Shown: one piece after another, positions 45,841 to 54,158 of the stretch
How positions within the stretch are numbered: position 1 is the stretch's first letter
Layout: each line of letters begins with the position of its first letter
NCBI GenBank assembly: GCA_902826605.1
Contig: CADEFM010000018.1
Coordinates: 1-64,000, forward strand
Direction of reading: 5' to 3'
DNA from: an uncultured Acidobacteriota bacterium
GTDB lineage: Bacteria; Acidobacteriota; Terriglobia; Bryobacterales; Bryobacteraceae
DNA: 64,000 bases
Translations under genes and position numbers: made by a program
The notes under the pieces: model-generated
Told to the model about the DNA's origin: nothing
The model's input: only the letters and a program-made list of their open reading frames with translations
Database searches by the model: none

Positions 45841-46767
45841 TTACGGACGCCGCGGTGAGGGACAGCAGGTCTCCGCGCAAGCTTGCGGTTCCTGTTGGAC
45901 CAACTCAGCAATCATGCGTATGATCGCGGGATGCGTGCCGACGGTCTCCGCGCGCACCATGCGAATCCCGAGTTCGTCGCACACGGCGCGCGCTTCGGTG
46001 TCCAGATCATAAAGCACTTCCATGTGATCGGACAGAAATCCGATGGGTGCGATTACGGTATCGCGCCGCGGGGCGTCTTTGCGCAGATCATCGCAAATGT
46101 CCGGTCCCAGCCATGGCTGGCCCGGAGCGCCGCTGCGGCTTTGATACACCAGCTTCCAATCTTCGACACCAGCGCCTTGCGCCACTTTGCGGCAGGCTTG
46201 TTCGAGTTGCAAAACGTAGGGACTCGTTTCAGCCATCGAAAGCGGTACGCTATGTGCGGTGAAGATCACGCGTGAACCGGGTAACTGTGCCAGAGCGGTG
46301 CGCACTCGATCCGTCATCGCCTGCACGAATAGTGGATGCCCGGAGAACGGCGGAATTTTGACAATCTCCGGCACGTGCTCTCCCACCGTCGCGCGAGAGC
46401 TCGCAATGTTTTCGAGATATTGCCGGCATCCTGAATAAGATCCGAACGCTGAAGTCGTGAAAGCAATCGCGCGCCGCACGCCGGCATCCCACATCTGGCG
46501 TACCGCGTCGGCCAGGAACGGATGCCAATTGCGATTTCCCCAATAAATGGGAAGGTCCACGGCAGGGCGTAAGGCCTCGATCAGGGCTCGGTTTTGAGCG
46601 TTGATTGGGCTTCGGCCGTCAAAATGATAGTAATGGTACGCAACCTCCAGGAGCCTCTCACGCGGCACGTTTCTTCCCCGTAACACGTTCTCGAGAAAAG
46701 GGATGACGTCGTCATGGGCTTCCGGACCGCCGAAAGAGACTATCAGCAGAGCGTCAAATTTGGCCAC
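45841..46767 (-). CDS. hemH: Ferrochelatase (HemH)
   Basis: A 308-aa enzyme from GTG 46767 (VAKFDALLIVSFGGPEAHDD). Features are YHYYHFDGRSPINAQN, GNRNWHPFLADAV, AFTTSAFGSYSGCRQY, the catalytic histidine in IFTAHSVPLSM and PIGFLSDHMEVLYDLD near the C-terminus. It inserts ferrous iron into protoporphyrin IX. The variant SFGGPEAHDD opening is typical of the actinobacterial/acidobacterial form. The end (PQACAETCCPSPRRP) is Cys-rich, seen in actinobacterial ferrochelatases carrying a 2Fe-2S cluster. No other hem genes adjoin. Confidence 0.92.
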   Translation of the reverse strand: MAKFDALLIVSFGGPEAHDDVIPFLENVLRGRNVPRERLLEVAYHYYHFDGRSPINAQNRALIEALRPAVDLPIYWGNRNWHPFLADAVRQMWDAGVRRAIAFTTSAFGSYSGCRQYLENIASSRATVGEHVPEIVKIPPFSGHPLFVQAMTDRVRTALAQLPGSRVIFTAHSVPLSMAETSPYVLQLEQACRKVAQGAGVEDWKLVYQSRSGAPGQPWLGPDICDDLRKDAPRRDTVIAPIGFLSDHMEVLYDLDTEARAVCDELGIRMVRAETVGTHPAIIRMIAELVQQEPQACAETCCPSPRRP

Positions 46768-46796
46768 TGAAGGCCATTTTAGCGGTCTTTTTGTGC

Positions 46797-46823
46797 TTGC
46801 GTGCGGCCGAAGGAAGGTATAAT
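46797..46823 (+). promoter_or_regulatory. Putative sigma70 promoter for the SpoIID-like gene
   Basis: A consensus TATAAT is at 46818-46823. A weak -35 (TTGCGT, 46797-46802) sits 15 bp upstream, so the match is incomplete. It lies in the gap between hemH and the SpoIID-like gene and favours a translation start downstream of 46830. Confidence 0.35.
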
Positions 46824-46875
46824 AAAAGTCTCCCCCCAGCAAATCGAGTTTTTCCGCATTTGTCCATCACTTCTC

Positions 46876-47721
46876 ATGCTGGCATTGGCATTAGCAACCG
46901 TTAAGATCGGCGTTTTCGGAGCACTTCACCCCGTCCTGTTGGAAGTGCGCCCGGCGGCGCATACAGTGCTAGTGGTGCACACGCAGGCGCGCAGCGAGAT
47001 TCTCAACGACAAACATGTCCGCACACTCAATGGCAATGCACGCGTCACTGGGCGCGGCGGGGCGATGGCTCGTTTTGTGCTTTCCATTCCAGGCGGGATG
47101 CGCCGGGAATATTATGGACGTCTTGAAACGCGCAGGAAAGATGGTGCGGTGCAGGCCGTAGTGGAGATGAACATCGAAACCGCAGTGGCGTCCATCGTCG
47201 CAGCGGAGAGTTCGATTGCGGTGCCGTTTGAAGCGCGCAAGGCGCAAGCGGTGGCCACGCGCTCTTATTTGATGGGCGCGCTCGGGCGTCACGTGGATTT
47301 CGATTTTTGCGATGCCGCGCACTGCCAGTTGATGCAAGGACCGCGGCCTTCCGATATCACTGCCAGCCGAGCCGCGCATGAGACGGAGGGACAGGTACTT
47401 ACCTACCACGGTCAAATCGTTCCAACGCTTTACTCAGCCAACTGCGGCGGCCATACCAAGACTCTGGTCGATGCGGGCTGGCATGTGATGAATTATCCAT
47501 TTCATTCGGTCGCATGCGCGCGCAAAGGCGCCGGATCGGGGCACGGAGTAGGGTTGTGCCAGCTCGGGGCGCTGGATATGGCTAAGCGCGGCGCAGACTA
47601 TCGCGAAATCCTCGCGCACTACATGCCGAAAACCACGCTTGAGACTTTGGAAGCGTCCGCGCCCCAACCAATCACGGGAGGCCGCGGCAGCACTTTTCAA
47701 ATGGTGCTGGCGCGGCGTTAG
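46876..47721 (+). CDS. SpoIID/LytB-domain protein
   Basis: A 281-aa protein from the ATG at 46876, after a TATAAT promoter match. Residues 1-25 are a signal-like segment, then a SpoIID domain: NIETAVASIVAAESS, KAQAVATRSYLMGALGRH, DFCDAAHCQLMQGP, TYHGQIVPTLYSANCGGHT and the glutamate-rich GSGHGVGLCQLGALDMAKRG. SpoIID-type domains are lytic transglycosylases acting on denuded glycan strands; here a non-sporulation role in cell-wall remodelling is likely. It stands alone, with convergent neighbour 13 bp away. Confidence 0.87.
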   Translation: MLALALATVKIGVFGALHPVLLEVRPAAHTVLVVHTQARSEILNDKHVRTLNGNARVTGRGGAMARFVLSIPGGMRREYYGRLETRRKDGAVQAVVEMNIETAVASIVAAESSIAVPFEARKAQAVATRSYLMGALGRHVDFDFCDAAHCQLMQGPRPSDITASRAAHETEGQVLTYHGQIVPTLYSANCGGHTKTLVDAGWHVMNYPFHSVACARKGAGSGHGVGLCQLGALDMAKRGADYREILAHYMPKTTLETLEASAPQPITGGRGSTFQMVLARR

Positions 47722-47733
47722 GTCCGCGCCCTT

Positions 47734-48666
47734 CTAGCGCGGCAATCCTGCGATATCCACCCGAAATTTGTACAGGTTTTTGCCAGCGGTCACGTACAAC
47801 GTTTTCATATCCGGCCCGCCGAAAGCGTTATTGGTGATAAGGTCCTCTGGGACCGGAATGAATCGCAGCAGCTTGCCTTGCGGTGAGATCACATAGACGC
47901 CGGTCTTGGTGTCCAGGGTTTCAGACGTGCCGCGCGAACTCATCAGTCCCGCCGATGCGTACAGGTTCCCGGCCGTGTCTATGCTCATTCCATCGGCGCT
48001 ACGGCCTGGGTAAAAGTTGTAATGCACACGCATCTTGCTCACCGTGCCGTCCGCAGCCAGGTCGTAAGCGCGAATCATGCGCGCGCCGCCTTGTGCGCTA
48101 TTGGCCTCGATGAAATAAAGCGTACGGTTATCGGGCGACACTTGGATGCCGTTCGGCCTTTGGATGTCCGGAGCGCTGAGTATGCGTGCGATCTTGCCAG
48201 TAACATCGATGCGGTAGATGGCTGGTCCGCCAGGGTCTGTGAAATACAGACGGCCCTGGCCGTCGATGGTGACGTCATTCGGACCGGTGAGCGGCTTGCC
48301 CTGGTAGCTTTCCGCGAGAATTTCGATCTTGCCGGTCTTCATATCCGTGCGCGTGACGCGCGGCTTTCCGGAAAGCTTGAAGCCGGGACGTTCGAAATTT
48401 GCGCCTTCACAGGCGATCAGGCGGCCTTGCGGGTCGAGGAGAAGGCCGTTGGAGACGTTGCTGTTTTCGCGAAAGACGGAGAGTTGTCCGGCACTGCTGA
48501 GCTTCATGATGCGCTGGTTGACGACTTCAGTGAAGTAGACATTGCCATCTTTATCGACGGTGGGGCCTTCGGTGAAGGCCACGGTAGTGGCGATCTCGAG
48601 CTTGGGGGCGGTAGTCTGCGCCGCTAGAGTCACCACGGCGCAGGCGAGTAAGAGAGTTCGGATCAT
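47734..48666 (-). CDS. Secreted SMP-30/gluconolactonase-like beta-propeller
   Basis: A 310-aa protein with signal sequence (LLLACAVVTLAAQ). Features of the SMP-30/LRE family: FTEGPTVDKDGNVYFTEVVNQ, NGLLLDPQGRLIACEGANF, LTGPNDVTIDGQGRLYFTDPGG, QRPNGIQVSPDNRTLYFIEAN and DGMSIDTAGNLYASAG. These bind a divalent metal via Glu/Asn/Asp residues and hydrolyse lactones such as gluconolactone. Periplasmic location fits the sugar dehydrogenase at 12.4 kb but nothing links them directly. Confidence 0.86.
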   Translation of the reverse strand: MIRTLLLACAVVTLAAQTTAPKLEIATTVAFTEGPTVDKDGNVYFTEVVNQRIMKLSSAGQLSVFRENSNVSNGLLLDPQGRLIACEGANFERPGFKLSGKPRVTRTDMKTGKIEILAESYQGKPLTGPNDVTIDGQGRLYFTDPGGPAIYRIDVTGKIARILSAPDIQRPNGIQVSPDNRTLYFIEANSAQGGARMIRAYDLAADGTVSKMRVHYNFYPGRSADGMSIDTAGNLYASAGLMSSRGTSETLDTKTGVYVISPQGKLLRFIPVPEDLITNNAFGGPDMKTLYVTAGKNLYKFRVDIAGLPR

Positions 48667-48779
48667 GGGAAGATTTTACACCCGCAACAGCGGGCATGGA
48701 TCCGACGGCCCCGCCAAGCTCGCACCTAGTGCGGCGGAGGAATAGAAGCCGGGCAGGAATGCGCTACTCTTGAAAGTTC

Positions 48780-49610
48780 ATGCCTCTGATCCAGGTGATC
48801 GTCCTGGGCATCGTCCAGGGCCTGACCGAATTCCTGCCCATTTCCAGCACCGCACACCTGGTACTGGTGCCATGGCTATTTGGCTGGCCCCCGCATTCGC
48901 TCGCGTTCGATATTGCGCTGCATGTGGGTACGCTCGCTGCGATCCTGATCTACTTTTTTCGCGACTGGGTGCAAGTGCTCGCGCAGGGCTTCGGTGCGCG
49001 CTTTGACGGCGACCCGGCGCTGGGCCGCAACCGAATGCTGCTATGGCTGCTGGCCGCCGCCACCATTCCTATCGGGGCGTTTGGATACATTTTCAAGGAA
49101 CAGGCGGAAACCACATGGCGAAGCCCGACAGTGATTGGGATCATGATGATCCTCATCGCGGGCGTGCTGTGGCTGGCCGAACGCTCTGGACGCCGTCAAA
49201 AAGACCTGAGCCATTTGAATACCGCGGACGCTCTGCTCATCGGATTCGCCCAAACGCTGGCCATCGTTCCTGGAACTTCGCGCAGCGGCATCACCATCGC
49301 GGCCGGCCTGTTCCGCAATTTCGACCGCCAATCCGCCGCCCGGTTTTCCTTCCTGCTTTCCACCCCGGCAATCGGCGCGGCCGCACTGAAGGATTTTTAC
49401 GACTTGTACAAAGAGGGTGGACTGCCACCCGACATGCGCGCGGCCTTTCTAGTCGGAATTCTTGTGAGCGGACTCACGGGTTATCTTGTGATTGGCTTGT
49501 TCATGAACTACCTCCGGCGCCGTAATTTCAACTTCTTCATCGCGTACCGCCTGATTTTTGGCATAATAGTAATCGCTCTGGCGCAATTCTTCCGCTTTGG
49601 CGGGGAATGA
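48780..49610 (+). CDS. uppP: Undecaprenyl-diphosphatase UppP (BacA)
   Basis: A 276-aa membrane protein with about eight helices. The signature motifs are GLTEFLPISSTAHL (residues 14-27) and AIVPGTSRSGITIAAGL (about 160-176), which hold the catalytic residues. It removes phosphate from undecaprenyl pyrophosphate to recycle the lipid carrier for peptidoglycan and other polymers and confers bacitracin resistance. The stop overlaps the ftsK start (ATGA), so the gene is translationally coupled to ftsK. Confidence 0.96.
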   Translation: MPLIQVIVLGIVQGLTEFLPISSTAHLVLVPWLFGWPPHSLAFDIALHVGTLAAILIYFFRDWVQVLAQGFGARFDGDPALGRNRMLLWLLAAATIPIGAFGYIFKEQAETTWRSPTVIGIMMILIAGVLWLAERSGRRQKDLSHLNTADALLIGFAQTLAIVPGTSRSGITIAAGLFRNFDRQSAARFSFLLSTPAIGAAALKDFYDLYKEGGLPPDMRAAFLVGILVSGLTGYLVIGLFMNYLRRRNFNFFIAYRLIFGIIVIALAQFFRFGGE

Positions 49611-51994
49611 GACTTTTAGGACCTACCTCTCACGCGAGGCTCAATGAAGCCGTCGCGGTCGTGTTTCTATTCGCGGGCCTGTTTCTTCTCATCGCCCTGG
49701 CCTCCTACCATCCCTTTGACCCTTCCTGGAATACGGCCAGCGCCGCCGTGAAACCTCTGAATCTCACCGGACGAGTGGGCGCACATCTTGCGGATTTCCT
49801 GTTGCAGGTCTTTGGACTGACTGCCTTCGGCCTCCCCGCATTCATCCTGCTGCTGGGTTGGTGGTGGATCCGCCAATCGCCAATTGCTGCTCCGTGGGCC
49901 AAAATCGCCGGTGCGGCCCTCATGATGGCTTCCACTTGCGCGGCTCTCGGCTTCGCAGCGGAGTGGCGTCCTCTAGCTAGTGCGCTGCCTGCCGGAGGAT
50001 TGGCGGGGCTGATGCTAGCCGATAGCCTTGCCGCATCCATGAATCTGACTGGTGCGGCGCTTTTCACGGCCGCCTGCTGGATCGTGGGCCTTTACCTTGT
50101 TTCGAAGTTTGAAGTGGCCTTGTTAGAAACCTGGTTTCGGCGGCCTATGGCGTTGGGCCGCCGGATCGCCTCGCGTCTGGTTGCATGGCGCGAACAGCGG
50201 GTCATCATCGCCAAACAGCGCGCCGACCAGCGAGAGTTGCGGCGCGCGATGTTGCGAGAGGAACAAACGGCATTGGAAGCCCAAGCCCCGCTGCTGCGCG
50301 AATCCACTCCCCCGTTCACTCCTACTGCCGCCGAGCCGGAACGTGTATCCAAGCGCGCACCTGCAAGAGAGCCGGCATTAGAGGACATTCCGATACATAC
50401 TCTGGAATATGAAGCGCCGGAGCCGATCCAGTTGGATCCCCCGCCGCCCGCCCCAGTGGAGATATCGCGCGGACGGAAAATCAAACAGCCATCGCTCGAA
50501 ACCTCGCGAAAAGCGGTATTTCAGGTGCCACCTACAAGTCTGTTAAGCGAACCTCCAGCCCGCACGACGTTCGATACGCAGGAGCTCAAAGATACGGCAG
50601 CCCGCATCAAAGCCAAATTCGAAGAGTTTAACGTGCACGGCTCGGTGACGCAGATCAATCCCGGGCCCGTGGTCACCACGTTCGAATTCAAGCCTGAAGC
50701 TGGCGTGAAATATTCGCGGATCACGACGCTAACCGAAGACCTATGCCTGGGCCTGCAGGCGGAATCCATTCTCATCGAACGCATCCCCGGCAAACCCACG
50801 GTGGGTATTGAAGTGCCGAATTCAAAACGGGAAGTGATCGCGCTGCGGCAGATTTTGGAATCCGACGAATTCCGCGATTCTCCTTCGCCGCTTACCGTGG
50901 CTCTGGGCAAGGACATTAACGGGCGTATCAAAGTGGCGGCGCTCGATTCCATGCCGCACTTGCTGATCGCCGGTTCCACGGGGGCGGGTAAGAGCGTGAT
51001 GCTGAACTCGCTGATCATGTCCATCTTGTATAAATCCACGCCCGATCAGGTTCGCATGATCATGGTGGACCCCAAACGCCTGGAATTTGGCCTCTACGAA
51101 GGCATTCCGCATCTGCTCACGCCTGTGATCACCGACGCCAAGAAAGCCACGAACGCGTTGCGTAACGCCGTATTGGAAATGGAGCGGCGCTTGAAACTGC
51201 TGGCGTCTCGTGGCGTACGCAACATCGAACAGTACAATCGCAAGATCCGGCAGTTGCAGGCCGAGCCACGAAGTCTATTTGAGGAGGAGAGCGCGGAAGA
51301 AGAACTGGAACAGATTCCGTACGTGCTGATTGTGATCGACGAACTGGCGGATCTGATGATGCTGGAGCGCGCGGCGGTCGAAGAATCCGTGACGCGTCTG
51401 GCGCAAATGGCACGCGCCGTCGGAATGCATTTGGTCTTGGCGACTCAGCGGCCCAGCGTGGACGTGATTACCGGATTGATCAAAGCGAATTTTCCGTCCC
51501 GCATCAGCTTCCGAGTGGCCACCCGCGTAGACTCGCGCACGGTGCTGGACGTGATGGGCGCCGAACATCTGTTGGGCAAAGGAGACATGCTATTCCTTCC
51601 GCCGGGTTCTTCGCGCCTGGTGCGCGTTCACGGGTCGTATGTCAGCGAGAGCGAAACCAACGACGTAGTGGAATATTGGAAACAGCAGGCCCAGCCCGAC
51701 TACGACCAATCGTTCCTTCTTGCGCCGCCCACCGACGACGAAGATTCCGATGCCGAGGATTTTGCAGGTCCTGAAGATCCGATGTATCAGGAAGCCGTGC
51801 GTGTGGTCTGCGAGCAGGGCAAAGCGTCCACTTCCACGTTGCAGAGACGCCTGCGCCTCGGTTACGGCCGCGCCGCGCGCATTCTGGACATGATGCAACG
51901 CGATGGCATTATCGGCCCTCCCGACGGCAGTCGCCCGCGGGAGGTCCTCAAGCGGCCGGAGTGGCTGGAAGAAGTGGAAAATCAATTAAGATAG
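49607..51994 (+). CDS. ftsK: DNA translocase FtsK/SpoIIIE
   Basis: A 795-aa protein. Four membrane helices occupy about 15-175. A basic and Pro-rich linker follows to about 340. The alpha-beta RecA-like motor has the Walker A AGSTGAGKSVM (near residue 456), Walker B YVLIVIDELADLMM (near 571) and the gamma winged helix at 725-790 (YQEAVRVVCEQGKASTSTLQRRLRLGYGRAARILDMM). It pumps chromosomal DNA through the division septum and aligns dif sites. Length is short for the family because the linker is compact. Operon with uppP and the redoxin gene. Confidence 0.96.
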   Translation: MRLLGPTSHARLNEAVAVVFLFAGLFLLIALASYHPFDPSWNTASAAVKPLNLTGRVGAHLADFLLQVFGLTAFGLPAFILLLGWWWIRQSPIAAPWAKIAGAALMMASTCAALGFAAEWRPLASALPAGGLAGLMLADSLAASMNLTGAALFTAACWIVGLYLVSKFEVALLETWFRRPMALGRRIASRLVAWREQRVIIAKQRADQRELRRAMLREEQTALEAQAPLLRESTPPFTPTAAEPERVSKRAPAREPALEDIPIHTLEYEAPEPIQLDPPPPAPVEISRGRKIKQPSLETSRKAVFQVPPTSLLSEPPARTTFDTQELKDTAARIKAKFEEFNVHGSVTQINPGPVVTTFEFKPEAGVKYSRITTLTEDLCLGLQAESILIERIPGKPTVGIEVPNSKREVIALRQILESDEFRDSPSPLTVALGKDINGRIKVAALDSMPHLLIAGSTGAGKSVMLNSLIMSILYKSTPDQVRMIMVDPKRLEFGLYEGIPHLLTPVITDAKKATNALRNAVLEMERRLKLLASRGVRNIEQYNRKIRQLQAEPRSLFEEESAEEELEQIPYVLIVIDELADLMMLERAAVEESVTRLAQMARAVGMHLVLATQRPSVDVITGLIKANFPSRISFRVATRVDSRTVLDVMGAEHLLGKGDMLFLPPGSSRLVRVHGSYVSESETNDVVEYWKQQAQPDYDQSFLLAPPTDDEDSDAEDFAGPEDPMYQEAVRVVCEQGKASTSTLQRRLRLGYGRAARILDMMQRDGIIGPPDGSRPREVLKRPEWLEEVENQLR

Positions 51995-51997
51995 TCA

Positions 51998-52549
51998 ATG
52001 ATGTTGCCACGCGGAATTCTTCTCACGCTAACTCTCGGATGCTCCCTTGCCTTGGCGGCGGCGCTTCCCCCAGGCCGCCCTTTGGCGGACATTCCGATGG
52101 AAAGCCTGGGAAACACCACCGTCACGGCGCGCGAGTACTTGGGTAAGACGGTGCTGATCGCCGTCATCACCACCCGCTGTCCGGAATGCATTGCCACCGC
52201 CGAAATGATGACGCGTCTTCAAAGGGAACTGGGGCCGCGCGGAGTACAAATGATCGGCGCGATAGCGGGATCCAATCAAAAAAACTTGGTGCCTCCGTTT
52301 ATAGCTCGTTACAAGATTAACTTTCCGCTCGGTTTCGTTTACCCGGAAGCGATCCAAAAACTTGCCAACCTTTCCCCGGGTATACGGCCCTTTGTGCCCA
52401 TCCTCATATTCGTGGATAGAGAGGGCATGGTTCGCCAGCAATATTTCGGAAACGATCCGTTCCTGGCGAAGGGCCAGGTGGAGACGACCGTGCGGAACAC
52501 CTTAGAGCAACTTGTCACGGAACGTCCACGGCCCACGAAAAAGAAGTAG
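51998..52549 (+). CDS. Secreted thioredoxin-fold protein (TlpA/AhpC-TSA type)
   Basis: A 183-aa protein with a signal sequence (ILLTLTLGCSLALAAALP) that begins 3 nt after ftsK. The redoxin body has VTAREYLGKTVLIAVITTRCPECIATAEMM with a CPEC pair, then PFVPILIFVDREGMVRQQYFG. The order and spacing fit a periplasmic thiol-disulfide protein of the TlpA/ResA type. The basic tail (RPRPTKKK) is unusual. It ends the uppP-ftsK operon, tail to tail with ALDH. Confidence 0.85.
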   Translation: MMLPRGILLTLTLGCSLALAAALPPGRPLADIPMESLGNTTVTAREYLGKTVLIAVITTRCPECIATAEMMTRLQRELGPRGVQMIGAIAGSNQKNLVPPFIARYKINFPLGFVYPEAIQKLANLSPGIRPFVPILIFVDREGMVRQQYFGNDPFLAKGQVETTVRNTLEQLVTERPRPTKKK

Positions 52550-54052
52550 CTAGACCGCGAACTTAATTCCCTGCGCCAGAGGCAATTCACCGGACCAGTT
52601 TACGGTGACGGTTTGCCGCCGCATGTATGCCTTCCATGCGTCGCTGCCGGATTCGCGGCCACCTCCGGTTTCCTTTTCGCCTCCAAATGCGCCGCCGATT
52701 TCCGCGCCGCTGGTGCCGATATTGACGTTGGCGATTCCGCAATCGCTGCCGCGTGCACTCAAGAATGTTTCCGCAGCCGCGAGGCTATCGGTGAAGATTG
52801 CCGAAGACAAGCCCTGCGGAACGTCGTTGTGCCAGGCGATGGCGTCGTCCAAAGTCTCGTATTCGATCAGGTAAAGAATCGGCGCGAAGATCTCTTCCTT
52901 AAGAATGGCCATGCCGCGATGTGCGCGGACGATTGCGGGCTCGACGAAGCAGCCGTGCAGATGTTTGCCTCCGTACAAAACTTCGCCACCCTGCTCGCGA
53001 ATTCGGCGGAGACCATCCATCATGTGGTTCACTGCGGAGCCATCAATGAGCGGGCCCATTAGGGTCGCGGCTTCGCACGGATCGCCAATGCGCACTTGCT
53101 GATAAGCCGCAATCAACCTCTCCGTAATCGCCGGGGCGATGCCTCGATGCAGGAACAAGCGCCGCAGCGATGTGCAACGCTGGCCGGCCGTGCCGACGGC
53201 CCCGAACAGCGCTGCCCGGACAACCAGATCCACATCCGCGTCGGCAGTTACGATGACCCCGTTATTTCCGCCTAATTCGAGCAGCGTCCGTCCCAGCCGT
53301 CCCGCCACTGCCCGCGCGACGGCGTAACCCATCCGCGTGGATCCAGTGGCGCTAATCAGCGGCACGCGGCCATCTGCAAGCAGCTGCGCTCCGGTAACTT
53401 GATCGTCCCCAATCACCAGATTCAGGACTCCGTTCCAGCCATGCCGCTCTAAGACCCGGTTACAGATGTGCTGTACCGCAATCGCGCACAAAGGTGTTTT
53501 GAGCGATGGCTTCCACACTACGACGTCGCCGCACACCATCGCGATGAGCGCGTTCCAACCCCACACCGCGACGGGAAAATTGAATGCACTGATCACCCCC
53601 ACCACGCCCAAGGGATGCCACTGCTCATACATGCGGTGGCCTGGCCGCTCACTGTGCATCGAAAGTCCGTAGAGCTGACGAGAAAGACCGACTGCGAAAT
53701 CGGCGATGTCGATCATTTCCTGGACTTCGCCTCTGCCTTCCGCAAGGATCTTACCCATTTCCAGCGTGACCAGCGAGCCGAGTTCGTCTTTGTTCCGCCG
53801 CAGTTCCTCACCGATTTCTCGCACAATTTCCCCACGCTTTGGCGCGGGGAGCATGCGCCAGCGCTCGAAAACGGCCGCAGCTCCGCGCACAACGTCCTCA
53901 TAGTCTTCTGCGCAGGCCAAGCGTACGCGGCCCAATTCCTCGCCGGAGGCAGGATTGAAGGATGCCAGCTCCAAGCCGCCTTCGTGCGCACTCCAGGCTG
54001 CGCCGCAAGCGCCGAAATGGGTCTTGTGCAGAATCTCGTCGAGTAGGTTCAT
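52550..54052 (-). CDS. ALDH7-family aldehyde dehydrogenase (probable L-piperidine-6-carboxylate/alpha-aminoadipate semialdehyde dehydrogenase)
   Basis: A 500-aa enzyme from the ATG of MNLLDEILHK. ALDH7 features: NFPVAVWGWNALIA, GNNGVIVTADADVDLVV, GAVGTAGQRCTSLRRLFLH with catalytic Cys, and SAEIGGAFGGEKETGGGRESGSDAWKAY, which is the antiquitin end. Lysine catabolism is the usual role, oxidising piperidine-6-carboxylate to alpha-aminoadipate with NAD. The longer frame to 54205 lacks family likeness and the ATG at 54052 is conserved. No other lysine-catabolic gene is nearby. Confidence 0.9.
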   Translation of the reverse strand: MNLLDEILHKTHFGACGAAWSAHEGGLELASFNPASGEELGRVRLACAEDYEDVVRGAAAVFERWRMLPAPKRGEIVREIGEELRRNKDELGSLVTLEMGKILAEGRGEVQEMIDIADFAVGLSRQLYGLSMHSERPGHRMYEQWHPLGVVGVISAFNFPVAVWGWNALIAMVCGDVVVWKPSLKTPLCAIAVQHICNRVLERHGWNGVLNLVIGDDQVTGAQLLADGRVPLISATGSTRMGYAVARAVAGRLGRTLLELGGNNGVIVTADADVDLVVRAALFGAVGTAGQRCTSLRRLFLHRGIAPAITERLIAAYQQVRIGDPCEAATLMGPLIDGSAVNHMMDGLRRIREQGGEVLYGGKHLHGCFVEPAIVRAHRGMAILKEEIFAPILYLIEYETLDDAIAWHNDVPQGLSSAIFTDSLAAAETFLSARGSDCGIANVNIGTSGAEIGGAFGGEKETGGGRESGSDAWKAYMRRQTVTVNWSGELPLAQGIKFAV

Positions 54053-54158
54053 GCTTCCTGAAATGGCGGAGGCTATTTGGCTAACCCGCGACCTGCTGCC
54101 GACTCTATCCTGCAAATCGCAGAGGCACGCGGTAAAAATCCTTACTATATTGGTGGTA

